Assembly: GCA_012974475.1 (NCBI GenBank)
Contig: JAAXQD010000017.1
Span: 1 to 7,346 of the forward strand
Source of the DNA: Desulfobacterales bacterium
Lineage (GTDB): Bacteria > Desulfobacterota > Desulfobacteria > Desulfobacterales > UBA11574
Length of the DNA: 7,346 nt
Direction: 5' to 3'
The notes beneath the pieces are model-generated. The model did not search any database. It was not told the DNA's origin and was given only the letters and a program-made list of their open reading frames with translations. Positions 1-6,269 of this stretch are shown piece by piece. Made by a program: the position numbers and the translations under genes. Within the stretch, counting starts at the first letter, position 1. Every line of letters starts with the position of its first letter.

Positions 1-676
1 GTTCATAAACATCTCCGGTGAGGGCTGTTTTGAGTGCCAGGGTAAGTTCGATGGTCTCGTCTTTTAGAACCGGCGGCGCCTTTTCAGCCTTTCCAAGAAC
101 AGATGCGGGGGATTTGGATTCCATTGGGATTGAAGGTTGAACAATTGTTATCGCCTTGGATTTCCGGGCTAATTGAATTTGTTCCTTGTCTGGTGGTGTT
201 GCCGGGGCGACTTCAAGGACCGGTGTCACACCTTTGGCTTCCTTTTCAAATGCCGGCTTCGTACGGTCTTCGGTTGGCTTTTCGGCCAACTTTTCGGAAA
301 TTGAATTTGAAAGGATCTGTACCGAAGGTCCCTCTTTTTGTTGAATGTTAAAAACAAAAAAAACAAGAATGGAGATTGTCGCCGCCGCGGCAAGCTCCAG
401 CGGGATCTTGATGCGGAATGGAATAAATAATTTTCGGATTATCCGGTTAAAACTGAATCGAGAATCCATGCGTTCATGGATTTTTTCAAGAAAATCTGCC
501 GGCGCTTCGACCGGATCCATGGCGTGCAATTCTTCGACCATCTCGGTTAAAGAAGCGAGGTCTTCTTTACAAGTTTTGCAGGTGGAAATGTGGTTTTCAA
601 CCGCTGCACGGTCGTTTGCATCTAAAGTGCCATCGATATATTCGGACAAACGTTCCTGAATTAAGGCACACTCCAT
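1..676 (-). CDS. Membrane-anchored zinc-finger anti-sigma factor (partial, C-terminus off window)
   Basis: I translated the minus strand from the ATG at 676; about 225 residues are visible and the frame stays open to the left edge. The N-terminus carries a zinc-binding anti-sigma (zf-HC2/ZAS) signature: His29-x3-Cys33-x2-Cys36, with Cys3 as the likely fourth ligand. A single hydrophobic segment lies at about residues 92-109 (LELAAAATISILVFFVF). It is followed by a long Lys/Pro/Glu-rich tail, presumably periplasmic. The N-in single-pass layout fits a protein that binds the sigma factor in the cytoplasm and releases it on an envelope signal. The start is well supported: an AAGGAAGG Shine-Dalgarno lies just upstream, and only one base separates this ATG from the sigma gene's TAA, suggesting translational coupling. 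The family is known; the cognate pairing is inferred from position. The basic-aromatic stretch before the TM suggests a DUF2275-like subgroup, but this is unverified. Confidence 0.85.
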   Translation of the reverse strand, partial: MECALIQERLSEYIDGTLDANDRAAVENHISTCKTCKEDLASLTEMVEELHAMDPVEAPADFLEKIHERMDSRFSFNRIIRKLFIPFRIKIPLELAAAATISILVFFVFNIQQKEGPSVQILSNSISEKLAEKPTEDRTKPAFEKEAKGVTPVLEVAPATPPDKEQIQLARKSKAITIVQPSIPMESKSPASVLGKAEKAPPVLKDETIELTLALKTALTGDVYE

Positions 677-677
677 T

Positions 678-1286
678 TTATATCCTTCCTTTTAGTCGAT
701 TCCTTAACTCGAGCCTTCCCCTTGCAAGTCTCGATTTGACGGTGCCGAGACTCAGCCCGGTTATATCTGCAATCTCCTGATAAGACAGCCCCTGGATGTC
801 ACGGAGCACAACCATCTGATTTTGCGCCTCGGGCAGTGAATTTATGGCATTTTGAATCAGCATCAACCGCTCTTTTTTTTCAAGTTCGTTTGCCGGAGAT
901 GGTGAGCCGTTCTCGATATCATGAAAAGGGTTGCCGTTTTTTGAACTTTTCGGATGCTCTATGGAAACGGTCCTTTTTTTCCATCGGTATGCGGATGATT
1001 TTATCCTGTTTTTACAGGTGTTCATGGCAATCCGGTAAAGCCAGGTGGAGAATGCCGATTCGAACCTGAACTTTTCAATGGCGTTGAAGATTTTTATGAA
1101 GATCTCCTGGGCACAATCGTTGGCTTCCTGGTAATCTCCTAAAAACCAGAAGACCATATTAAACAACTTGTCTTTGTGTTTGAGGACCAGCTTGTCAAAT
1201 GCAGCAACATCGCCGGCCTGAACAGCGCTGATAAGTTCTGCATCTCGGTCGGATAGACCGGCCGGATTTTTAATGTCTTTGTTCAT
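678..1286 (-). CDS. ECF-subfamily RNA polymerase sigma factor (RpoE-like)
   Basis: From the ATG at 1286 this encodes 202 residues, a usual ECF length. Region 2 spans about residues 29-90, with the typical core around DCAQEIFIKIF and the STWLYRIAMN stretch that contacts the -10 element. Region 4 spans about residues 135-197 and has the helix-turn-helix LSYQEIADITGLSLGTVKSR, which reads the -35 element. A Ser/Asn/Lys-rich linker joins them, and the sigma-70 regions 1 and 3 are absent. The frame stays open to a TTG at 1361, which would add 25 Cys-rich residues that do not look like family sequence. The promoter at 1367-1395 would also start transcription at about that TTG, so I prefer the ATG at 1286, although its Shine-Dalgarno is weak. 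The gene is followed after one base by the anti-sigma gene. Its regulon cannot be read here; autoregulation is common in the family. Confidence 0.93.
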   Translation of the reverse strand: MNKDIKNPAGLSDRDAELISAVQAGDVAAFDKLVLKHKDKLFNMVFWFLGDYQEANDCAQEIFIKIFNAIEKFRFESAFSTWLYRIAMNTCKNRIKSSAYRWKKRTVSIEHPKSSKNGNPFHDIENGSPSPANELEKKERLMLIQNAINSLPEAQNQMVVLRDIQGLSYQEIADITGLSLGTVKSRLARGRLELRNRLKGRI

Positions 1287-1366
1287 TCTGTTTAGACAAT
1301 GATCGTTCTGAAATGTTCCGCCCGTCAAAAAAAAGCATGCCCTGCAGCGCCCGTTTTCCAATATTC

Positions 1367-1395
1367 AATATAACCAAGAAAAAATTCAACCACAA
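1367..1395 (-). promoter_or_regulatory. Candidate sigma-70 promoter of the sigma/anti-sigma unit
   Basis: Reading the minus strand, a TTGTGG -35 box (1390-1395) is separated by exactly 17 bases from a TATATT -10 box (1367-1372). Transcription would begin near 1360, leaving a 5' leader of about 75 nt before the ATG at 1286. The match is moderate. No clear ECF-type -35 (GGAAC) box was found in this gap, so autoregulation is not supported by sequence alone. Confidence 0.35.
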
Positions 1396-1402
1396 CCATA
1401 AT

Positions 1403-1594
1403 TGACAAACTCGTAAAAAGTCCGTTTTGCTCGCTCAGTGACCATTTGGGGGCGTTTCAAGCTGTGGTGCTAAATTTCAAGAACTCGTCGCAAGCTCCTC
1501 AAACAGCTTGAAATTTTTAACGCATCACCGCTTGAAATGCTGGATCCCCAAATGATCAGATATCGCTCACAAAAGACTTTTTACGAGTTTGTCA
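1403..1594. repeat. MITE-like palindromic repeat element with 20-bp perfect terminal inverted repeats
   Basis: The ends, TGACAAACTCGTAAAAAGTC at 1403-1422 and its exact reverse complement at 1575-1594, are perfect 20-bp inverted repeats. Further matching arms lie inside: CATTTGGGG (1443-1451) with CCCCAAATG (1546-1554), TTTCAAGC (1455-1462) with GCTTGAAA (1530-1537), and AAATTTCAAG (1472-1481) with CTTGAAATTT (1507-1516). The whole 192-bp unit can therefore fold into one long imperfect hairpin. It has no coding capacity. This architecture is typical of miniature inverted-repeat transposable elements or large REP/BIME-type repeats. No convincing target-site duplication is visible; at most an AT dinucleotide flanks the ends. 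It sits between the divergently oriented sigma unit and the lipid-transport operon. Confidence 0.8.
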
Positions 1595-1655
1595 TCTTTC
1601 ACGTGGTGAAATAATTTATTATATGTGGGGTTCATCGATTTAAACGCAACCCGTG

Positions 1656-1687
1656 AACATTGGCAGGAAACCCGGGCTGCCAATGTT
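1656..1687. promoter_or_regulatory. Perfect 11-bp inverted repeat (hairpin or operator) upstream of the mlaC-like gene
   Basis: AACATTGGCAG at 1656-1666 is exactly mirrored by CTGCCAATGTT at 1677-1687, around a 10-base spacer containing CCCGGG. No T-tract follows on either strand, so an intrinsic terminator is unlikely. It lies about 160 bp before the mlaC-like start. A regulator-binding operator or a structured leader element are the plausible roles, but no regulator is identifiable. Confidence 0.5.
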
Positions 1688-1736
1688 ATAAACGCCGATC
1701 AAGACCCCGATGCTTTCATGGCAGAATCCGCATCGT

Positions 1737-1764
1737 ACCGTTATAAAAAAACCGTTATAAAAAA
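1737..1764. repeat. Perfect 14-bp tandem duplication (ACCGTTATAAAAAA x2)
   Basis: The unit ACCGTTATAAAAAA occurs twice in direct succession (1737-1750 and 1751-1764). Each copy contains a TTATAA -10-like hexamer. No good -35 box lies 16-18 bases upstream of either copy, so promoter function is unproven. Around these repeats the rest of 1595-1848 shows only AT-rich sequence; the operon promoter is presumably here but I cannot fix it. Confidence 0.6.
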
Positions 1765-1848
1765 GACCATTTAGCCGTTTAATGGTTGCATAAAAAAATA
1801 ATATCGGTTAGGCATGTGCAAAATATAGCTTGGTCAAAGGATTCTGTT

Positions 1849-2430
1849 ATGAAGCGTCTGCTCTATACGGTTCTTATTCTGTTCATTACGGCACAAACCG
1901 GTTTAACGGATGACAAGAACAGTGCAAAAAAAATATTGGCAGGTAAACTGGATGCGGCAATTGCTGTTTTGCAGAAAAAAAACATGGACAAGCAGGAAAA
2001 AGACAGGCAAATAATCAAAATCGTCACCCCGATATTCGATTTCCCGTTCATGGCGAAACTCTCTTTGGGAAGAAAGTACTGGCCCGGCCTTTCAAAAGAA
2101 CAAAAGCAAAAATTTACCGATCTTTTTATTAAACGATTGGAGGCATCGTATCTTGAAAAACTGTCTCTTTATAACGATGAAACCATCGTTTATAAAACGC
2201 CGGTTCAAAGTGGAAGAAAGGTTGAGATACCCACGGAAGTGATTTCCAAAGACAAATTAATATCCATGACTTATAAGCTTTATAAATCAAAGCATAACTG
2301 GAAGATCTATGACATGGAGATAGAGGGCATCAGCATTATCGTGACCTACCGGTCCCAGTTTGACCAGATCCTCGAGAAAGGAACCTTTGACGATCTTCTG
2401 CTGAAACTGGAAGCCCCTGAAAATAAATGA
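1849..2430 (+). CDS. mlaC: MlaC/Ttg2D/HpnM-family periplasmic lipid-binding protein
   Basis: This is a 193-residue protein with an N-terminal Sec signal (MKRLLYTVLILFITAQTGLT), so it is expected to be periplasmic. The body matches the MlaC (toluene-tolerance Ttg2D, PF05494) fold. Recognisable blocks are FPFMAKLSLGRKYWPGLSKE at about residues 57-76, the helix with FTDLFIKRLEASYLEKL, and the C-terminal WKIYDMEIEGISIIVTYRSQF block, which corresponds to W-x-x-YDM-x-x-EG-x-S in E. coli MlaC. Family members carry phospholipids between membranes; HpnM, in hopanoid clusters, belongs to the same family. I chose the ATG at 1849 because AAAGG lies 8 bases upstream and the signal peptide starts there; an in-frame TTG at 1786 would bury the signal. 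It is the first gene of a co-directional operon with the RND exporter and mlaA. Assignment to MlaC versus HpnM is not decided by sequence alone. Confidence 0.88.
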   Translation: MKRLLYTVLILFITAQTGLTDDKNSAKKILAGKLDAAIAVLQKKNMDKQEKDRQIIKIVTPIFDFPFMAKLSLGRKYWPGLSKEQKQKFTDLFIKRLEASYLEKLSLYNDETIVYKTPVQSGRKVEIPTEVISKDKLISMTYKLYKSKHNWKIYDMEIEGISIIVTYRSQFDQILEKGTFDDLLLKLEAPENK

Positions 2431-2479
2431 CATTCTTTCAGCATCACTCGGCCTGAACCCTTCTGTTTCAGCAATCGAT

Positions 2480-5008
2480 ATGACACACTATTCCACTCTG
2501 CCAACACAGTTTTTCCAGAAGGTCGTCATCGGACGGCCAAAACGAGTTATTATCTTCGTTTTGGCGGTGGTTTCTTTTCTGGGTTATCACGCAAAGGATT
2601 TTAAGCTTGATGCATCAGCGGAAACCCTGGTCTTGCAGAATGACAAAGATCTTCAATACTCGAGACTTATCGATTCCCGGTATGGACTGCAAGATTATCT
2701 GATAATGATTTACGCACCTAAAGGGGACCTGTTTTCGGACACGGCGTTGGCAAACCTTTCCCGCCTTAGGGATGAGTTGAGGAAGTTGAAACGCGTGTCG
2801 TCCGTGGTCTCAATACTGGACGCTCCACTGCTTGAAAGCCCGCCGGTTCCGATAAAAGAGCTGGTGAACAATATTCAGACCCTTGAATCTCCCACCGTTG
2901 ACAAAAAACTGGCAAAAATCGAGTTTAAGAAAAATCCGCTGTATCAAAACCTTCTGGTAAGCTCGGACCTTAAAATAACATCGTTGCTTATCTATTTTCC
3001 TGTCAATGAGGTCTATCGGGACCTATTGGCCCGCCGGAACAATTTTCAGGGAAAAAAAGCTGAAGGACCGCTCTCTGCGGAAGAGGAGGTAGAGTTTAAA
3101 GCGGTCATTGATCAATTTGAAAAGTACCGGGACGAGATGAAGAAGACCCGGCATCAAGATATTGCTGCAATCCGCGGGATTATGGACAACTTTCGCCAGG
3201 ACGCCGAACTCTTTCTTGGCGGCGTCAGCATGATTGCTGACGATTTGATCAGCTTTATAAAAAACGATTTGAAAGTTTTCGGCCTCGGCGTATTGTTTTT
3301 TCTCATCTTCACGTTGGGTATAATTTTTAGAAAGATACGCTGGATTTTTTTGCCGATACTCTGCTGTTCGTTTTCTGCAATCTCCATGATGGGACTGCTG
3401 GGATTGTTCGGCTGGGAAGTAACGGTGATTTCGTCCAATTTTATATCCTTACAGATTATCATTACAATGGCCATAACCATCCATTTGATTGTTCGGTATC
3501 GAGAACTCTGTTCTGAAAACCCTGAGGCCGATCAGGGGGAACTTGTCCTCGACACCGTCCGTTTCATGGGAAAGCCCTGTCTGTATGCCGCGCTGACGAC
3601 CATTGCCGGGTTCTGTTCACTGCTCCTTGGCGATATTCTGCCGGTGATAACATTTGGATGGATGATGAGCGCCGGTATTTCCCTTTCTCTGATAATGACC
3701 TTCCTTCTGTTTCCTTCCGTTTTGATGTTGATGGATAGAGAAGCTCCTTTGGTCAGAAAAGATGCACGGTTTTCATTAACGCCGGTGTTAGCCAGATTCA
3801 CCGAGACCCATGGTTTAATGATAATAGTAACCTGTGGCATCGCTTTTATACTCAGCGCGGTTGGGATAACCCGGCTGACCGTTGAAAACAGTTTTATCGA
3901 CTACTTTAAACATACCACCGAGATATATCAGGGCATGAAAGTCATCGACCAAAACCTGGGCGGCACCACCCCTTTCGACGTCATTATCGATTTTGATAAA
4001 GATGAAGCATCTGAACCTGTTGATGCATCTGAAACCGGCCAAAACAATCATGATGTATTCGACGAGTTTGATGAATTTGATTCGGCGGGAAATAAAGATA
4101 AATACTGGTTTACTTCTCATAGGATGACCCGGATCATGAAGATCAATGATTATCTTGACAACCTCCCGGAAACCGGAAAAATCCTGTCTCTGGGGACAAT
4201 GATGAAAATCGCTGAAAATCTCAACAACGGCAAGCCCCTAGATAATTTCCAATTGGCCCTTCTCTATAGCGAGATTCCTGAAAAATACAAAAGCATCGTG
4301 TTAACACCCTATTTATCTGCAAAAAATGATCAGGTTCGTTTTTCAGTCCGTGTCCGAGATTCCGAAAAATCATTAAAACGTGACAGGTTGCTGAAAAAAA
4401 TCCGGCACGATCTGGTCGGCGATTTTGGTTTAAAGGCAGATCAGGTCCATTTGTCCGGGATGCTGGTGCTGTATAACAATATGCTTCAGAGCCTGTTCCG
4501 ATCGCAAATCCTTACTCTGGGAGTTGTCATACTGGCGCTGATGGGCATGTTTGTGATTCTGTTTAAATCTTTGAAAATCGCGTGTGTCGCTATTTTCCCA
4601 AACCTGTTGTCCATTGGCGTTGTCCTGGGTGTTATGGGATGGCTGAATATCCCGCTGGACATGATGACCATTACCATCGCTTCCATCAGTGTGGGGATTG
4701 CCGTGGACGATACCATTCACTATATCCACCGCTTTAAATCCGAGATGGCTATGGAGCCTAATTATGTTAGGGCAATGTATCGGTGTCATGGCAGCATCGG
4801 CCACGCAATGTACTATACATCGGTGACCATCATCATCGGTTTTTCAATTCTGGTGTTGTCCAATTTTATTCCCAGTATTTATTTCGGCCTCCTCACCGGA
4901 TTGGCCATGTTCATTGCCTTAATTGCTTCGCTGACGCTGTTACCCCAGTTGTTGATCCTTTTTAAGCCGTTTGGTCCCGAAGTTCACGGGAATTCGGAAG
5001 GCATTTGA
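2480..5008 (+). CDS. RND/MMPL-superfamily exporter, HpnN/COG1033-like (putative lipid transporter)
   Basis: This 842-residue inner-membrane protein has the duplicated RND layout. TM1 (about 22-38) precedes a first periplasmic domain (about 40-262), followed by a TM2-TM6 bundle (about 265-417). TM7 (about 444-463) precedes a second periplasmic domain (about 465-675), followed by TM8-TM12 (about 678-830). The second bundle carries GIAVDDTIHYIHRF with Asp743-Asp744, the usual site of the proton relay. The equivalent place in the first half is AITIHLIVRY (331-340), with no acidic residue. The length fits MMPL/HpnN proteins rather than the roughly 1,000-residue drug pumps. An acidic, Phe-rich insert (DVFDEFDEFD, 525-534) lies in the second periplasmic domain. 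Its neighbours are MlaC-like (49 bp upstream) and MlaA-like (4 bp downstream), so lipid movement powered by proton motive force is the likely role. The ATG at 2480 is the only sensible start but has a poor Shine-Dalgarno. The substrate (phospholipid, hopanoid or fatty acid) is unknown. Confidence 0.9.
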   Translation: MTHYSTLPTQFFQKVVIGRPKRVIIFVLAVVSFLGYHAKDFKLDASAETLVLQNDKDLQYSRLIDSRYGLQDYLIMIYAPKGDLFSDTALANLSRLRDELRKLKRVSSVVSILDAPLLESPPVPIKELVNNIQTLESPTVDKKLAKIEFKKNPLYQNLLVSSDLKITSLLIYFPVNEVYRDLLARRNNFQGKKAEGPLSAEEEVEFKAVIDQFEKYRDEMKKTRHQDIAAIRGIMDNFRQDAELFLGGVSMIADDLISFIKNDLKVFGLGVLFFLIFTLGIIFRKIRWIFLPILCCSFSAISMMGLLGLFGWEVTVISSNFISLQIIITMAITIHLIVRYRELCSENPEADQGELVLDTVRFMGKPCLYAALTTIAGFCSLLLGDILPVITFGWMMSAGISLSLIMTFLLFPSVLMLMDREAPLVRKDARFSLTPVLARFTETHGLMIIVTCGIAFILSAVGITRLTVENSFIDYFKHTTEIYQGMKVIDQNLGGTTPFDVIIDFDKDEASEPVDASETGQNNHDVFDEFDEFDSAGNKDKYWFTSHRMTRIMKINDYLDNLPETGKILSLGTMMKIAENLNNGKPLDNFQLALLYSEIPEKYKSIVLTPYLSAKNDQVRFSVRVRDSEKSLKRDRLLKKIRHDLVGDFGLKADQVHLSGMLVLYNNMLQSLFRSQILTLGVVILALMGMFVILFKSLKIACVAIFPNLLSIGVVLGVMGWLNIPLDMMTITIASISVGIAVDDTIHYIHRFKSEMAMEPNYVRAMYRCHGSIGHAMYYTSVTIIIGFSILVLSNFIPSIYFGLLTGLAMFIALIASLTLLPQLLILFKPFGPEVHGNSEGI

Positions 5009-5012
5009 TGAC

Positions 5013-5852
5013 ATGAACAAAAAAAGGCTGAACAATCTGTTGCTGATTCTCCTGTTTTCCGTTTTTTTGTCCACAGGCTGTGCTCACAAATCCGTGAAGT
5101 CTTTACCTGAAACATCTGACGATGCCCCACTCACTCAAGCCCGGGAGACAATACCCGACAAAGCGGAACAGACACCGTCAAGCCCGGATGTTGAAGATAG
5201 TATTGAAGATGATTTTTTTGATGAGGAGTTTGAAGCGCAACAGGTGCAGGTGGCCGATCCTCTTTCTTCCTGGAACAAAGGTATGTTCCATTTCAACGAC
5301 AAACTCTACTTCTGGGTGCTCAAGCCTTTGGCAAAAGGATACATTGCAATTTCTCCGGATTATTTCAGAAGGGGCGTAAAGAATTTTTTTTATAACCTTA
5401 CGATGCCCATACGACTTGTCAACTGCCTCCTTCAAGGAAAAGGAAATGCAGCCGCGTCTGAATTTTCCAGGTTTATCGTCAACACCACAGCCGGTGGTCT
5501 TGGGTTTGGAAACCCGGCAGATCAGAATCCTGATCTGGTTGTTTCCACAGGTGAAGACCTTGGCCAGACATTTGGCAAGTACGGCATCGGCAATGGATTC
5601 TATATTGTATGGCCGATCCTGGGTCCCTCCACGCTGCGTGATTCAGTGGGATTGGTGGGGGACTTTTTCTTGAATCCCCTAACTTATGTTGACTACTCTG
5701 AAACATGGATAGCTTTAAAGGGTTTCGACTTGGTCAATCAGACGTCCTTTCACATCGGTGAATATGAGGCCCTCAAAAATTCGGCTTTAGATCCTTATGT
5801 CGCACTCCGCAATTCCTATCTGCAGTACAGACAAAAGAAGATAAAAGAATAA
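5013..5852 (+). CDS. mlaA: MlaA (VacJ) family outer-membrane lipoprotein
   Basis: This is a 279-residue lipoprotein. A signal peptide of 22 residues ends in LSTGC, with Cys23 as the lipidation site; Ala at +2 (no Asp) favours outer-membrane sorting. A Pro/Ser/Glu-rich linker with the acidic run EDSIEDDFFDEEFE (61-74) leads to the MlaA domain from Asp82. Family hallmarks are DPLSSWNKGMFHFNDKLYFW, the KNFFYNL block, RFIVNTTAGG, EDLGQTFGKYGIGNG and WPILGPSTLRDSVG. E. coli MlaA forms a ring in the inner leaflet of the outer membrane and removes or passes phospholipids to MlaC. I chose the ATG at 5013 because the lipoprotein signal begins there and GGAAGG (4996-5001) lies upstream. An upstream in-frame start at 4971 would overlap the RND gene and spoil the signal. 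It begins 4 bases after the RND stop, which implies translational coupling. No clear terminator follows it. Confidence 0.95.
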   Translation: MNKKRLNNLLLILLFSVFLSTGCAHKSVKSLPETSDDAPLTQARETIPDKAEQTPSSPDVEDSIEDDFFDEEFEAQQVQVADPLSSWNKGMFHFNDKLYFWVLKPLAKGYIAISPDYFRRGVKNFFYNLTMPIRLVNCLLQGKGNAAASEFSRFIVNTTAGGLGFGNPADQNPDLVVSTGEDLGQTFGKYGIGNGFYIVWPILGPSTLRDSVGLVGDFFLNPLTYVDYSETWIALKGFDLVNQTSFHIGEYEALKNSALDPYVALRNSYLQYRQKKIKE

Positions 5853-6066
5853 CGGGTGAAACGCTGTTTTGGATCCGGCGTTAAACGGGTGAGCTCCAGG
5901 TGCGGGCCCTGGTGAAATATGGGTTGTCCCAGCGGAATAGGAAAGGGAGTTATCCCCCCTGTGACCTGCAGGCCTAACGGGCACACCGGGGCAACCGAAT
6001 GTTAAAACAGATCCATTTTGCGATCATTGGAACACAGCGAAAAGCAGGGAGTGCCAATCCCGAGCA
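5853..6066. other. G/C-rich non-coding stretch with many short hairpins; no gene recognised
   Basis: No reading frame here looks like a protein. A direct repeat AACGGGTGA (5851-5859 and 5884-5892) flanks the inverted pair AACGC/GCGTT (5860-5864, 5878-5882). Then come several self-complementary stretches: CCAGG/CCTGG (5896-5900, 5908-5912), GGGTTGTCCC, GGGAGTTATCCC, CCTGCAGG and GGGAGTGCCAATCCC. GTGCG at 5900-5904 matches the consensus 5' end of group II introns, and the following purine-rich, hairpin-dense sequence could be a domain I remnant. No intron-encoded protein and no domain V is present. It might equally be a structured 3' UTR of the mlaA transcript. No T-tract terminator is seen. 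Confidence 0.3.
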
Positions 6067-6072
6067 AATAAC

Positions 6073-6100
6073 TTGATTTTTTTCAAAAAGTTGTTATTAT
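6073..6100 (+). promoter_or_regulatory. Candidate sigma-70 promoter upstream of the DEAD-box helicase
   Basis: TTGATT (6073-6078, 4 of 6 consensus bases) is followed after 16 bases by TATTAT (6095-6100, 5 of 6). It is the best promoter-like pair in the right-hand gap. It overlaps an imperfect palindrome (AATAAC at 6067-6072 with GTTATT at 6093-6098), a possible operator. Transcription would begin near 6107, giving a leader of about 340 nt to the GTG at 6446. Confidence 0.45.
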
Positions 6101-6111
6101 TTAACATCGAA

Positions 6112-6130
6112 CAGGGCCGAAAAAGCCCTG
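6112..6130 (+). promoter_or_regulatory. Short hairpin at the predicted 5' end of the helicase leader
   Basis: CAGGGC (6112-6117) pairs with GCCCTG (6125-6130) around the A-rich loop CGAAAAA. It would lie within about 5 nt of the predicted transcript start, where such a stem could protect the RNA 5' end. No T-tract follows, so it is not a terminator. Confidence 0.4.
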
Positions 6131-6269
6131 CTGCAGAAAATGTCACTGTGGTTTAGCGCACCATTTATTAGAAGCTAACTCGAAAATAGTAGAATACACT
6201 CAAGGGTAAGGCGGCATGGAACGCAGCCATTGGGCGTTAGATGCATTTTTGAGATGGCTTATAGATAAA

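Noticed and set aside
1286..1361. TTG start at 1361 for the sigma factor, adding 25 residues
   Set aside because: The extra residues are Cys-rich and unlike ECF N-termini, and the predicted promoter would start transcription at about this codon.
1403..1594. Convergent intrinsic terminator or CRISPR-like repeat
   Set aside because: The flanking genes are divergent, so no terminator is needed here; there is one palindromic unit and no regularly spaced repeats.
1786..1848. TTG start at 1786 for the MlaC-like protein
   Set aside because: It would place 21 charged residues before a clear Sec signal peptide; the ATG at 1849 has a good Shine-Dalgarno.
3154..4804. Several long minus-strand open frames inside the RND gene
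   Set aside because: They mirror the plus-strand coding sequence, have no family motifs and no Shine-Dalgarno sequences; they are shadows.
4971..5012. Earlier start of mlaA overlapping the RND gene
   Set aside because: The lipoprotein signal begins at the ATG at 5013, and an N-terminal extension would disrupt it.
5893..5912. Intrinsic terminator for the mlaC-RND-mlaA operon at CCAGG...CCTGG
   Set aside because: The stem is only 5 bp with no T-tract after it.
6175..6246. Integron attC-like site: GTTAGAT near 6237 matches the GTTRRRY core and CTAAC lies about 60 bp upstream
   Set aside because: The upstream box (AGCTAAC) does not fit RYYYAAC, the inner arms do not pair convincingly, and no cassette gene or integrase is present.
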